Below, one piece after another: positions 1-7,383 of a stretch of 17,067 nucleotides of DNA. The stretch is from Glaciecola sp. UBA1851 (GTDB lineage Bacteria; Pseudomonadota; Gammaproteobacteria; Enterobacterales; Alteromonadaceae). The stretch covers positions 2,447-19,513 of the forward strand of contig DDIL01000097.1 of the NCBI GenBank assembly GCA_002338515.1. The letters are read 5' to 3'. The notes under the pieces are model-generated. The model saw only the letters and a program-made list of their open reading frames with translations, ran no database searches and had not been told where the DNA came from. The position numbers and the translations under genes are program-made. Position 1 is the stretch's first letter; the number at the start of each line of letters is the position of its first letter.

Positions 1-1572
1 GCACATAAAGAAGCCGCTTCTTTTTATGAAAAGGCACTGAATTATGCGGCAGAAGCTGATAGTGAATTGGCTGCTAGTTTATATGAAAATTGGGCCTATG
101 AAGTAGGTTTAACTACACATATGAAACAATCGGTCATTGACGCAAGAAAGCATGCTATTACTCTTTATAAGGCGTTAGGAAGGCAAGAAAAAGTAGGTGA
201 AAATCTGCGATGGTTATCTCGACTTTATTGGTATCAAGGCGATGCTGAACGTGCAGAATATTATGTAAATGAGGCGATCAGTCTTTTTGAATCATTACCT
301 TCTTCAAGTGAATTAGCCATGGCGTATTCACTTCGGTCACAACTGGAAATGCTTAATGATAAAACAGAAAGCGCAGTGATGTGGGGCAACAAAGCTCTTG
401 AAGTTGAAAAGTCTAATCCTAATACCGCGGTAAAAGTGCATGCTTTAAATAATATCGGTACTGCTTTAGTCATGAACGGCCAGTCTGATGGCGAAGTGTT
501 ACTAGAGGAAAGCATGCAACTAGCTCAGAAGCTTGGCTTGCACGAGGATGTTGCAAGAGTCTATACCAATTACAGTGATTATTGTGTTCGATATAAAAAG
601 CTTGATAAAGCAGAAGCTTTAATTAGTGCTGGTATACAGTTTGATGTATCTCATGATTTGGATTCGTGGACTTATTATTTAGTTGGTATTCAATCTCAGC
701 TACGGTTAGAGCAGGGACGTTTTACAGATGCAGAGTCTATTGCTAGTGGTGTGCAGGAATTAGAAAACCAGACGTTATTAATGAAATTACCGGCTTTGTC
801 TGTTTTAGCTCGCGTACACAGTCGAATGGGGTATAAGGACGCTAGCAATTTACTTGAACAAGCATTACAAAATGCCATTTCAACTAATGAAAACCAATAT
901 ATTGTGCCAGTTAAGCTGAGTTTAATTGAATATGCATGGTTGAATAAAAAATTGCATTTGGCCTTACATAATATTGAATGGCTATCTTCGTTATCTGAGA
1001 ATGTATTAAATATATGGCAAAAAGGTGAGTTACTAATTTGGCAGAAGAGGTTTGACTGCTTCAACTCACATGAAACATCGACCACTATTGCAAAGCCCTA
1101 TCAATTAGAGCTTGATGGAAATTATATAGAGGCCTATGAAAGCTGGCTATCACTTGGTATTCCTTTTAATGCCGCTTTGGCTTTAATGCATTCACCGTTA
1201 GACATTACAGACTCTCTTTTTACTGAAATATTTAATTCGCTTGAAAATATGCAAGCTAATGCTTTGGTGACATGGATAAGAGATGATGCTAAACAAAAAC
1301 ACTACTTAGAGCGATTGCCCAAGCAATCTCGAGGACCCTATAGTAAAGCGCGTAAACACCCTGCAGGGTTAACATCAAAAGAACAACATGTATTGAATTT
1401 TATGTTAAATGGGGCCAGTAATTTGCAAATTGCTACAAGTTTATCTCGATCTCAAAGAACGATTGAAAATCATGTATCTTCCATTTTAAATAAACTAGAA
1501 GTGGATAATAGAATTGAAGCTATGCTAAGAGTGCAAAACGAACCTTGGCTGGCAGGAAAGCCTAAACTCTGA
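1..1572 (+). CDS. TPR-repeat LuxR-family transcriptional regulator (5' partial)
   Basis: The reading frame is open from the first base of the window, so the N-terminus lies outside; the TTG at 67 is not a credible start because the TPR-like helices continue upstream of it. About 523 codons are visible. The first two thirds are alternating amphipathic helices with TPR-type spacing (for example YEKALNYAAEA, then NEAISLFESLP). The last 65 or so residues form a LuxR/GerE helix-turn-helix: GLTSKEQHVLNFMLNGASN, then QIATSLSRSQRTIENHVSS, then a final helix NKLEVDNRIEAML. This order fits MalT/LAL-type regulators, which often have an N-terminal ATPase domain; whether one is present here cannot be seen. 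The effector is unknown. The next gene, on the same strand, encodes a large surface protein, and the gap between them carries repeated AATGAGT elements, so control of that gene is a reasonable guess. Confidence is high for the HTH and TPR parts, low for the target. Confidence 0.88.
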   Translation, partial: AHKEAASFYEKALNYAAEADSELAASLYENWAYEVGLTTHMKQSVIDARKHAITLYKALGRQEKVGENLRWLSRLYWYQGDAERAEYYVNEAISLFESLPSSSELAMAYSLRSQLEMLNDKTESAVMWGNKALEVEKSNPNTAVKVHALNNIGTALVMNGQSDGEVLLEESMQLAQKLGLHEDVARVYTNYSDYCVRYKKLDKAEALISAGIQFDVSHDLDSWTYYLVGIQSQLRLEQGRFTDAESIASGVQELENQTLLMKLPALSVLARVHSRMGYKDASNLLEQALQNAISTNENQYIVPVKLSLIEYAWLNKKLHLALHNIEWLSSLSENVLNIWQKGELLIWQKRFDCFNSHETSTTIAKPYQLELDGNYIEAYESWLSLGIPFNAALALMHSPLDITDSLFTEIFNSLENMQANALVTWIRDDAKQKHYLERLPKQSRGPYSKARKHPAGLTSKEQHVLNFMLNGASNLQIATSLSRSQRTIENHVSSILNKLEVDNRIEAMLRVQNEPWLAGKPKL

Positions 1573-1579
1573 TTAACTG

Positions 1580-1614
1580 CGAAAAATGAGTACTGCTTAA
1601 ACGAAAAATGAGTA
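1580..1614. repeat. 13-bp direct repeat downstream of the LuxR-type gene
   Basis: CGAAAAATGAGTA occurs at 1580-1592 and again at 1602-1614, start-to-start spacing 22 bp, i.e. about two DNA turns. The pair begins 8 bp after the regulator's stop codon and lies some 150 bp ahead of the surface protein gene. The spacing suggests a binding site for a dimeric protein, but this is inference. Confidence 0.5.
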
Positions 1615-1689
1615 TGTTCCACCATTAAGATATACCCCTCTTCTTTTATGCTTATTGTAATTAAAAGCAAAGACTGCCCTCTGAAAATG

Positions 1690-1722
1690 AATGAGTTGAT
1701 TAAATTAGTCTAGTCACTCATT
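1690..1722. promoter_or_regulatory. Inverted AATGAGT/ACTCATT element ahead of the surface protein gene
   Basis: AATGAGT (1690-1696) is followed after 19 bp by its reverse complement ACTCATT (1716-1722). The same heptamer is the core of the direct repeat at 1580-1614, so it occurs four times within about 140 bp. No T-run follows the second arm, so it does not look like a terminator. It may be an operator for the gene starting at 1766. I cannot place a convincing -35/-10 pair here. Confidence 0.35.
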
Positions 1723-1765
1723 TGTGCTTGGAAGTCATAAATTAAGGTCAAAAGGAGAATTGAGT

Positions 1766-4306
1766 TTGTTTATACAAAATAAGAAGTGCAATAGACTATA
1801 TTTGCGACATGTTGGTTATTGGGGGGTTATTTTCTTTGGATTGTTATATTCCTTTGCATTTGCGAACACAAGCACCGTAGTAGTAGAAACGTTAAGTCAA
1901 ATACCAGACCAAAATGGTCAATTTATGACTGTAGGATCTGGCGCCATAAATATAACAGGTACTATCATCTTTTCATCTCGTTTAACTGACACACCAGGTG
2001 GTGAAGATGATAACAGTGGTATTTTTAAAATATCCACTAGCTCTGTTGATCCGTCGGTTACTAGTATTAAGCAAGTGGTAAGAGAGGGTTCAGATTTACT
2101 CATAGGCAATGAGTCTTTTACTATTGGCGACCTTTATCCGTTCACTACCTTTTATTTAAATGATGCACCTTTGGGAGGTGTGCCGGTAGTTGGCGACTTA
2201 GATAATATTGTTATTGAGTTACCCTTAGTTCCTGGGTCTGGACAATTTGGCGATAGTATTATTGCAGTTGAAACAGAACAAGGTTTTGAACTAGTGGCTC
2301 AGGAAGGAGATATTGTTGACGGGTTAGATGGACGATATAAGTCACACTCGCCAATAGGACTAAGTGGTAACAATGACGTCACCTTTTTTTCATCTCTAGA
2401 TGAAACAGATAACAGTCCGCTAGATAACACCGCTTTATTTAATCGATATAATAATGGGGATATTGTCAAACTTGTGCGTAAAGGGGAGTCGGCTAATGTG
2501 GGTATGCTGACACAGTTTGGTGGCATATTTACAAACAATTTTGGTTCCAGTGTTTTTAATGGCGTTAACGAAAATGAAAACGATAGGGCAAATTCGGGTA
2601 TTTACCAAACCACTACAAACAGCTATTTCCTTATTGTTCATGAAGGGGACCAAGCACCAATCGATAGCGAACAAACGCACTATTTTACTCAATTTCAACA
2701 CTACAAAATTAATAATGAAAATGAAATTGGCTTTATTGCTGAAATGAGAGATGAAAATGGGTTTTCTGTCCCATACAGTTCGGGACTGTTTACTAAAGAC
2801 GAGTTTGGCATTACGCCCATTTTGCTTGAAGGACAATCAACACCAGATTCAACCGCTACTTTTCGAGATTTTTTGGGAGGTTTTGCCCAGATTCGGCCAC
2901 GACCTACTTTTAATGATAACGCCACTTTCGCTTTTAGAATTCCACTTTTAACACCAACATCACAAACAGTTGGTGTATTTAAGGCGTCTGCAGATGAGGT
3001 GTTTGAAATTGCGCGAAAAGGAGAAACATATGAAGGCTCTACCTTTAATAATTTCGAGGATCCAGTGATTAACAATAATGATTTGGTAGTTTTTAAAGCA
3101 GATTTAATTACAGCTATTGATAGTTCTGAACAAAGTGAAGGTGGTGTGATAATAGAAAATGTACTGATTATGAGTGATGGTATACATTTAGAAACCATTG
3201 CGAAAGCTGGTGATATATATGGTACTAAACAAATTACAAACATAACGTTTAATAATAGCAATCAGAGTACTGCAAATGGCTTAAACGATAATGGACAGGT
3301 AGTGTATGGGGTACGTTATGATGATGGAAGCAGGGCAATTCATCTTTTCACTCCATCATTTGGTTGGAGAGACGACGTTGACGATGGAAGCTGGGATGAT
3401 GTCGATAATTGGAAATTTGCCGGTGTACCAGATGAGTCTAGTGATATTGAATTCAATTTTGATTCAAATCTATCTATACAGGGTCCTCAACAACCTACTA
3501 CAGTAAATTCTCTTAGTATAGGAAAAGGAAACGGTAACATATCTCTTAATTTACAAGATACGAGTTTTACTGTGACTGAATCTTTAGATGTTGATACAAA
3601 CGGTAATTTGTTTGTTCAAGGTCAATTGATTTCTGATATCAATATTGATGGTAAGCTTTACGTTTCTGATGGCAACCAAACAACGATTACTGGCAATATT
3701 GTCAATAACGGAATGATAGATATATCTGAAAATGCTGAAATCCAATTAACAGGGGATTATTCTGGTAAAGGCAGCATTCAAGGTTCTGGCACTATTACTA
3801 TTGGCGGCAATCTGTTATTAGGTAACATTATTGAAGAAAAGAAAATAGAGAGTAGTGTGAATTTTTCTACGACTAGCCGTACTATTCTTAAAATAGATGG
3901 TGTTGAAAGGGGAGCTACTTATGATGCAATATCAATTGACTTAAATGCCAATTTAGGTGGTACGCTTGAACTTGTGTTTGCAGAGAATTTTAATGTGTCT
4001 AGCGGGATTATTTTCGAGTTAATTCGTGCCACTCAAATAACAGGAAGCTTTGATAATGTCATACTTCCTACATTAACCGATACTAGTTTACAACTGTCAG
4101 TTGAGCAAACTGATACATCTATTCAACTAGTAGTGAGTGATATGGTGGCTAATCCCCCAGCACCCACTCCTTCACCTGAGCAACCGCCTGAAATCATTGA
4201 AAGCGTCTCTGCTGGTGCACTTAGTTTGTATTGGGTTCTATTATTAATATCATTAATTATATTTAGAAAAGCCGAGCTAAAAAATGTTTTGGCTCGGCTT
4301 TTTTAG
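1766..4306 (+). CDS. Secreted NxxGxxxF-type repeat surface protein with C-terminal membrane anchor
   Basis: I prefer the TTG at 1766 because AAAGGAG lies 8 nt upstream (1751-1757) and translation from there begins with a signal peptide (hydrophobic VIFFGLLYSFAFA, cleavage near residue 33). The frame is open back to a GTG at 1724, which adds 14 residues and has no ribosome site. The N-terminal 530 residues contain about seven blocks with a [V/I/L]xxxGD-like strand (VVREGSDL, VAQEGDIV, LVRKGESA, IVHEGDQA, ILLEGQST, IARKGETY, IAKAGDIY), several followed by an N-x-N/D-x-x-x-F strand. This resembles the choice-of-anchor tandem NxxGxxAF repeat family and is probably a beta-propeller. Around residue 540 a W-rich motif (GSWDDVDNWKFAGVP) opens a beta-strand-rich region like autotransporter-associated repeats. 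A Pro-rich linker (PAPTPSPEQPPE) leads to a tail SAGALSLYWVLLLISLIIF then RK, which resembles a GlyGly-CTERM sorting signal with one Gly changed. Function is unknown; surface adhesion or exopolymer contact is a guess. Confidence 0.85.
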   Translation: MFIQNKKCNRLYLRHVGYWGVIFFGLLYSFAFANTSTVVVETLSQIPDQNGQFMTVGSGAINITGTIIFSSRLTDTPGGEDDNSGIFKISTSSVDPSVTSIKQVVREGSDLLIGNESFTIGDLYPFTTFYLNDAPLGGVPVVGDLDNIVIELPLVPGSGQFGDSIIAVETEQGFELVAQEGDIVDGLDGRYKSHSPIGLSGNNDVTFFSSLDETDNSPLDNTALFNRYNNGDIVKLVRKGESANVGMLTQFGGIFTNNFGSSVFNGVNENENDRANSGIYQTTTNSYFLIVHEGDQAPIDSEQTHYFTQFQHYKINNENEIGFIAEMRDENGFSVPYSSGLFTKDEFGITPILLEGQSTPDSTATFRDFLGGFAQIRPRPTFNDNATFAFRIPLLTPTSQTVGVFKASADEVFEIARKGETYEGSTFNNFEDPVINNNDLVVFKADLITAIDSSEQSEGGVIIENVLIMSDGIHLETIAKAGDIYGTKQITNITFNNSNQSTANGLNDNGQVVYGVRYDDGSRAIHLFTPSFGWRDDVDDGSWDDVDNWKFAGVPDESSDIEFNFDSNLSIQGPQQPTTVNSLSIGKGNGNISLNLQDTSFTVTESLDVDTNGNLFVQGQLISDINIDGKLYVSDGNQTTITGNIVNNGMIDISENAEIQLTGDYSGKGSIQGSGTITIGGNLLLGNIIEEKKIESSVNFSTTSRTILKIDGVERGATYDAISIDLNANLGGTLELVFAENFNVSSGIIFELIRATQITGSFDNVILPTLTDTSLQLSVEQTDTSIQLVVSDMVANPPAPTPSPEQPPEIIESVSAGALSLYWVLLLISLIIFRKAELKNVLARLF
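4267..4304. terminator. Bidirectional terminator embedded in the end of the surface protein gene
   Basis: AAAAGCCGAGC (4267-4277) pairs perfectly with GCTCGGCTTTT (4292-4302) around a 14-nt loop, followed by T residues; read on the minus strand it also ends in a T-run. It serves both the plus-strand gene ending at 4306 and the minus-strand operon ending at 4311. The whole hairpin lies inside the coding sequence and specifies the last dozen residues. Confidence 0.85.
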
Positions 4307-4310
4307 AGGC

Positions 4311-5321
4311 TTAGTCTGCTTTTACTACTTTCTGGGCAATCTTACCAAATATAGATTGTCCATCATTATCAAACATCTCAATACTTACGCTATCATCAAA
4401 TTTCATGAAATTAGTAGTTGGTTTGCCGGTTTGAATAGTTTCAATCATTCGTACTTCGGCTATACAGCTATAACCCGCTCCACCCTCATTAATTGGTTTA
4501 CCAGGGCCATCATCAAGCTTGTTGGAAACGGTTCCTGAACCAATAATAGTGCCAGCACATAATGGGCGAGTTTTTGCTGCGTGGGCAATCAACTCTCCAA
4601 AATGGAAAGTCATATCTACGCCTGCATCTGGTTCACCAAATTTATTGCCGTTGTAATGCGATACTAAAGGCAAATGCAATTTACCATCTTTAAACGCATC
4701 ACCAAGCATATTAGGCGTCACGCAAACAGGACTGAACGCACTAGATGGTTTTGATTGGAAAAACCCAAACCCTTTTGCTAATTCACCAGGTATTAACCCG
4801 CGCAATGACACATCATTCACTATCATTACTAAACGGATATAGTTCAAGGCATCGTCTGCACTTACGCCCATGGGTACATCGCCAGTCACTACTGCAACCT
4901 CAGCTTCAAAGTCAATACCAAAACCTTCATCTTGAGGCATAACAATGTCGTCTTTTGGCCCTAGGAAGGTATCAGACCCCCCTTGATACATGAGTGGGTC
5001 TGTCCAAAAAGATTCAGGTATTTCAGCACCACGTGCTTTTCTAACAAGCTCAACATGATTAACATACGCACTGCCGTCAGCCCATTGAAATGCGCGCGGT
5101 AGGGGAGAGGCTAGTTCAGCTGATTCAAAGTCTTCACCTTCTATTTCGCCGTTCTCTAATGCTAGGTAGCGTTCCTCTAATTTATCAGCAACGTGCTCCC
5201 AATTATCCAGCGCATATTGTAGGGTAGGGGCAATAAAGTGTACGTTTGCCATTTTAGTAAGAGTATTGTTCACTACCACTAACTGACCATCTCTGCCTTG
5301 TTTTAGACTTGCTAATTTCAT
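4311..5321 (-). CDS. fahA: Fumarylacetoacetase (FAH family hydrolase)
   Basis: The 336-residue protein matches the bacterial short form of fumarylacetoacetate hydrolase, which splits fumarylacetoacetate into fumarate and acetoacetate in the last step of tyrosine catabolism. The N-terminal 70 residues form the small FAH N-domain. The catalytic fold carries the expected metal-site acids D137-F-E139-A-E141 and N169-D170 followed by SLRG, and a conserved Lys in FFQSKPSSAFSP (K191). GTIIGSGTVSN near residue 260 is the typical FAH turn. The start has AAGGAA 7 nt upstream and lies 9 nt after the stop codon of the VOC gene, so it is the third gene of an hpd operon. Many FAH-fold proteins act on other 1,3-diketo acids, but the hpd context supports fumarylacetoacetate. 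The gene converges on the surface protein gene with only 4 bp between stop codons. Confidence 0.9.
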   Translation of the reverse strand: MKLASLKQGRDGQLVVVNNTLTKMANVHFIAPTLQYALDNWEHVADKLEERYLALENGEIEGEDFESAELASPLPRAFQWADGSAYVNHVELVRKARGAEIPESFWTDPLMYQGGSDTFLGPKDDIVMPQDEGFGIDFEAEVAVVTGDVPMGVSADDALNYIRLVMIVNDVSLRGLIPGELAKGFGFFQSKPSSAFSPVCVTPNMLGDAFKDGKLHLPLVSHYNGNKFGEPDAGVDMTFHFGELIAHAAKTRPLCAGTIIGSGTVSNKLDDGPGKPINEGGAGYSCIAEVRMIETIQTGKPTTNFMKFDDSVSIEMFDNDGQSIFGKIAQKVVKAD

Positions 5322-5330
5322 ATTTTTTCC

Positions 5331-5894
5331 TTACAAATTTTTTGGAGGAAACCCTTCACCATTATGCAACCATTGGGCATGCTTTGGTGCTTTTTTAGTT
5401 TCAGCCCATTCATCTAGCATAGCAGGTGCAACACGTTTTAATTCTGTCATCATTGCGGGTGTGCCAATATTCGCTGCCAATTCAATTCGGTGTCCGTTTG
5501 GGTCAAAGAAATAAATAGACTTAAATACACCATGATCAGTTGGTCCTAGCACATCTATATTGGCTTCTTGTAATCGTGATTTGGCGTTTAACAGCATATC
5601 CATACTTTCCACTTCAAACGCAATGTGTTGCACCCATTCTGGGGTGTTACCATCTCGTCCCATTTCTGGCGAGTTGGGTAATTCAAAAAATGCTAATACA
5701 TTACCATTTCCCGCATCTAAAAATACGTGCATATATGGATCGGGTGCTTGGGTTGAAGGCACTTTGTCTTCCGCTATGGCTAATTGGAAGTCCATATTGA
5801 GCATTTTCTGATAAAACGTGACTGTTTCTTTTGCATCTTTGCATCTATATGCAACATGATGAATACGCGACAGCTTTACGTTTGAGCCAGACAT
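5331..5894 (-). CDS. VOC-superfamily metalloprotein of the tyrosine operon (function unassigned)
   Basis: This 187-residue protein has two VOC (glyoxalase/dioxygenase fold) beta-alpha-beta-beta-beta modules: module 1 about residues 8-75, module 2 about 86-142. Candidate metal ligands are H13 in RIHHVAYR, E71 in AFFELP, H90 in VQHIAFEV and E138 in GHRIELA. This His-Glu-His-Glu set resembles glyoxalase I and methylmalonyl-CoA epimerase, whereas type I extradiol dioxygenases use only two His and one Glu; the DPNGHRIEL signature occurs in both. A C-terminal tail of about 45 residues rich in Lys, Ala and Trp is extra to the fold. Its ATG overlaps the hpd stop codon (TAATG), so translation is coupled to hpd, and fahA follows 9 nt later. 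By position it could act between homogentisate and fumarylacetoacetate, as a dioxygenase, isomerase or detoxifying enzyme; that is inference. The VOC assignment itself is secure. Confidence 0.85.
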   Translation of the reverse strand: MSGSNVKLSRIHHVAYRCKDAKETVTFYQKMLNMDFQLAIAEDKVPSTQAPDPYMHVFLDAGNGNVLAFFELPNSPEMGRDGNTPEWVQHIAFEVESMDMLLNAKSRLQEANIDVLGPTDHGVFKSIYFFDPNGHRIELAANIGTPAMMTELKRVAPAMLDEWAETKKAPKHAQWLHNGEGFPPKNL

Positions 5895-7006
5895 TACACC
5901 GTTTCCTTCTTATCTGCGTTTTCATCAGTAACGCCGCCCACAACACCTCTCGCAACTTGGTCACGCTCAATAGATTCAAACAAAGCTTTAAAGTTACCTT
6001 CACCAAATCCTTGGTCTTCTTTGCGTTGAATAAATTCAAAAAATACTGGGCCTAATTTAGGTGCAGAGAATATTTGTAGTAACAAACGAGGCTCTCCTCC
6101 TTCTGTTGTGCCATCTAATAGTATGCCTCTTGATCTAAGCTCATCCGTTGGCTCTCCGTGGCCCGGTAAACGCTCTTCAAGCATCTCGTAATAAGTAGCA
6201 GGTGGAGCAGTCATAAACTCCATACCTAATTTTTTAAGTCTATCCCAACAAGCTGGTAAGTCATCGCAAGCGAATGCAATATGTTGAATCCCTTCGCCGT
6301 TATATTGCATTAAAAACTCTTCTATTTGGCCGCCACCGCCACCGCCAGCTTCTTCGTTTAATGGTATTTTAATTTTACCATCAGGCGCGGTCATGGCTTT
6401 TGATAGCAAACCGGTATATTCACCTTTAATGTCGAAATAACGGATTTCTCTAAAATTAAATAAGCTTTCATAGAAGTTAGCCCAATAGTCCATTCGGCCG
6501 CGATAAACATTGTGAGTTAAATGATCAAGCGTATGGAAACCACAACCTTCAGGGTGTTTATCAACCCCTTCTATCCATTCAAAATCGATGTCATAGATAG
6601 TCTCGCCTTCTTTGTACCTATCAATAAGATACAATGCAGCGCCACCAATCCCTTTAATAGCAGGTAGCTTTAATTCCATTGCGCCGGTTTGCATATCCAT
6701 TGGCTGCGCGCCGTTTTCAAGTGCTAATGCATAGGCTTTTTTTGAGTTTTTTACTCGAAATGCCATACCGCACGCAGAAGGACCATGCTCTTGGCCATAA
6801 TAAAATGCAGGGCTATTTTTGGAGTAGTTTGTGATAAAGTTTATGTCGCCTTGACGCCATAATGCCACATCTTTAGATTTGTGATTGGCTACAAGAGTAA
6901 ACCCCATTGCAGTAAAAACAGTTTCCAATATTCCTTTTTCTGGCGCGGTAAATTCCACAAATTCGAAGCCATCTAATCCCATAGGGTTTTCAAATAAATC
7001 TGCCAT
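5894..7006 (-). CDS. hpd: 4-hydroxyphenylpyruvate dioxygenase
   Basis: This Fe(II) enzyme converts 4-hydroxyphenylpyruvate to homogentisate, the second step of tyrosine degradation and the source of pyomelanin when homogentisate accumulates. The 370-residue length is about that of other bacterial HPPDs. The iron ligands are visible: H162 in LDHLTHNVYRGRM, H242 in GIQHIAFAC and E324 in VFFEFIQR; the C-terminal GFGEGNFKALFESIERDQ is the usual substrate-gating helix. The N-terminal VOC half (FEFVEFTAP to AFRV) is the non-catalytic domain. A loop just before QIEEFL has six consecutive Gly codons (6329-6346), where I would expect a more varied sequence. The ATG at 7006 has GAGG about 8 nt upstream. 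It is the first gene of the operon; a promoter with two palindromic operators lies about 120-170 bp upstream, next to a divergent MarR gene. Confidence 0.97.
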   Translation of the reverse strand: MADLFENPMGLDGFEFVEFTAPEKGILETVFTAMGFTLVANHKSKDVALWRQGDINFITNYSKNSPAFYYGQEHGPSACGMAFRVKNSKKAYALALENGAQPMDMQTGAMELKLPAIKGIGGAALYLIDRYKEGETIYDIDFEWIEGVDKHPEGCGFHTLDHLTHNVYRGRMDYWANFYESLFNFREIRYFDIKGEYTGLLSKAMTAPDGKIKIPLNEEAGGGGGGQIEEFLMQYNGEGIQHIAFACDDLPACWDRLKKLGMEFMTAPPATYYEMLEERLPGHGEPTDELRSRGILLDGTTEGGEPRLLLQIFSAPKLGPVFFEFIQRKEDQGFGEGNFKALFESIERDQVARGVVGGVTDENADKKETV

Positions 7007-7127
7007 TAGCCAATCCTCTTTATTTCGTATTTGCTGTCGTTTTTACATTGAATATGAGTTAAAACAATGAATTGATTACTAAAAATGAATAAACCCATTG
7101 ACTCACAGCGTCTAAAAACGTACAAAG

Positions 7128-7145
7128 TAGTTGTAATTGCAACAA
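7128..7145. promoter_or_regulatory. Palindromic operator 1 over the predicted hpd start site
   Basis: TAGTTG (7128-7133) and CAACAA (7140-7145) repeat the same pattern with one mismatch. Its centre (7136.5) is 21 bp from the centre of operator 2 (7157.5), two helical turns, so two dimers would sit on the same face of the DNA. It overlaps the predicted transcription start. Confidence 0.62.
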
Positions 7146-7173
7146 AATTAGTTGTTATTGCAACTAAAGTCAA
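7145..7173 (-). promoter_or_regulatory. Predicted sigma-70 promoter of the hpd operon
   Basis: On the minus strand TTGACT (7168-7173) and TAATTT (7145-7150) are separated by exactly 17 bp, a near-consensus arrangement. Transcription would start near 7138, giving a leader of about 130 nt before the hpd ATG. One operator fills the spacer and the other covers the expected start point. Confidence 0.65.
7148..7167. promoter_or_regulatory. Palindromic operator 2 in the hpd promoter spacer
   Basis: TTAGTTG (7148-7154) and CAACTAA (7161-7167) form a perfect 7-bp inverted repeat with a 6-bp centre. It covers the 17-bp promoter spacer and half of the -10 element, a position that would block RNA polymerase. 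Size and symmetry suit a MarR-family dimer, and a MarR gene lies about 220 bp away. Confidence 0.7.
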
Positions 7174-7254
7174 GTTAAATTAATATTACAAGTAGGAAAT
7201 CGCGCTCATTTTGTTTACTTTTGACGTGTTAAAATATTATCAAAAGCTTTTAGC

Positions 7255-7288
7255 CGTTTGATGAGTGTTGAGCGCATATGATCAAACG
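7255..7288. promoter_or_regulatory. Inverted repeat between hpd and the MarR gene
   Basis: CGTTTGAT (7255-7262) and ATCAAACG (7281-7288) are perfect 8-bp arms with an 18-bp spacer, about 100-130 bp upstream of the MarR gene. The sequence differs from the TAGTTG operators, of which only a half-site is seen on this side (7318-7323). It could be an operator or a weak mRNA hairpin. The rest of the 377-bp gap (7007-7383) holds no gene I can support. Confidence 0.3.
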
Positions 7289-7383
7289 CAATGCTCGGGT
7301 AACAAACATATTTAATATAGTTGTCAAACATGGCGATTAGAATGCTAAAGATCGAATCTTGGAAACTTTTATTCTGGTGAAAT

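Noticed and set aside
1724..1765. GTG start at 1724 for the surface protein
   Set aside because: There is no ribosome site before it, and AAAGGAG at 1751-1757 fits the TTG at 1766, which also gives a normal signal peptide length.
2701..3261. Minus-strand frame of 186 codons inside the surface protein gene
   Set aside because: It is the complement of a gene with a signal peptide, repeats and a membrane anchor in the forward frame; the reverse translation shows no domain.
5845..6055. Short frames on both strands at the hpd/VOC junction
   Set aside because: They are out-of-frame readings of the ends of two well-supported genes.
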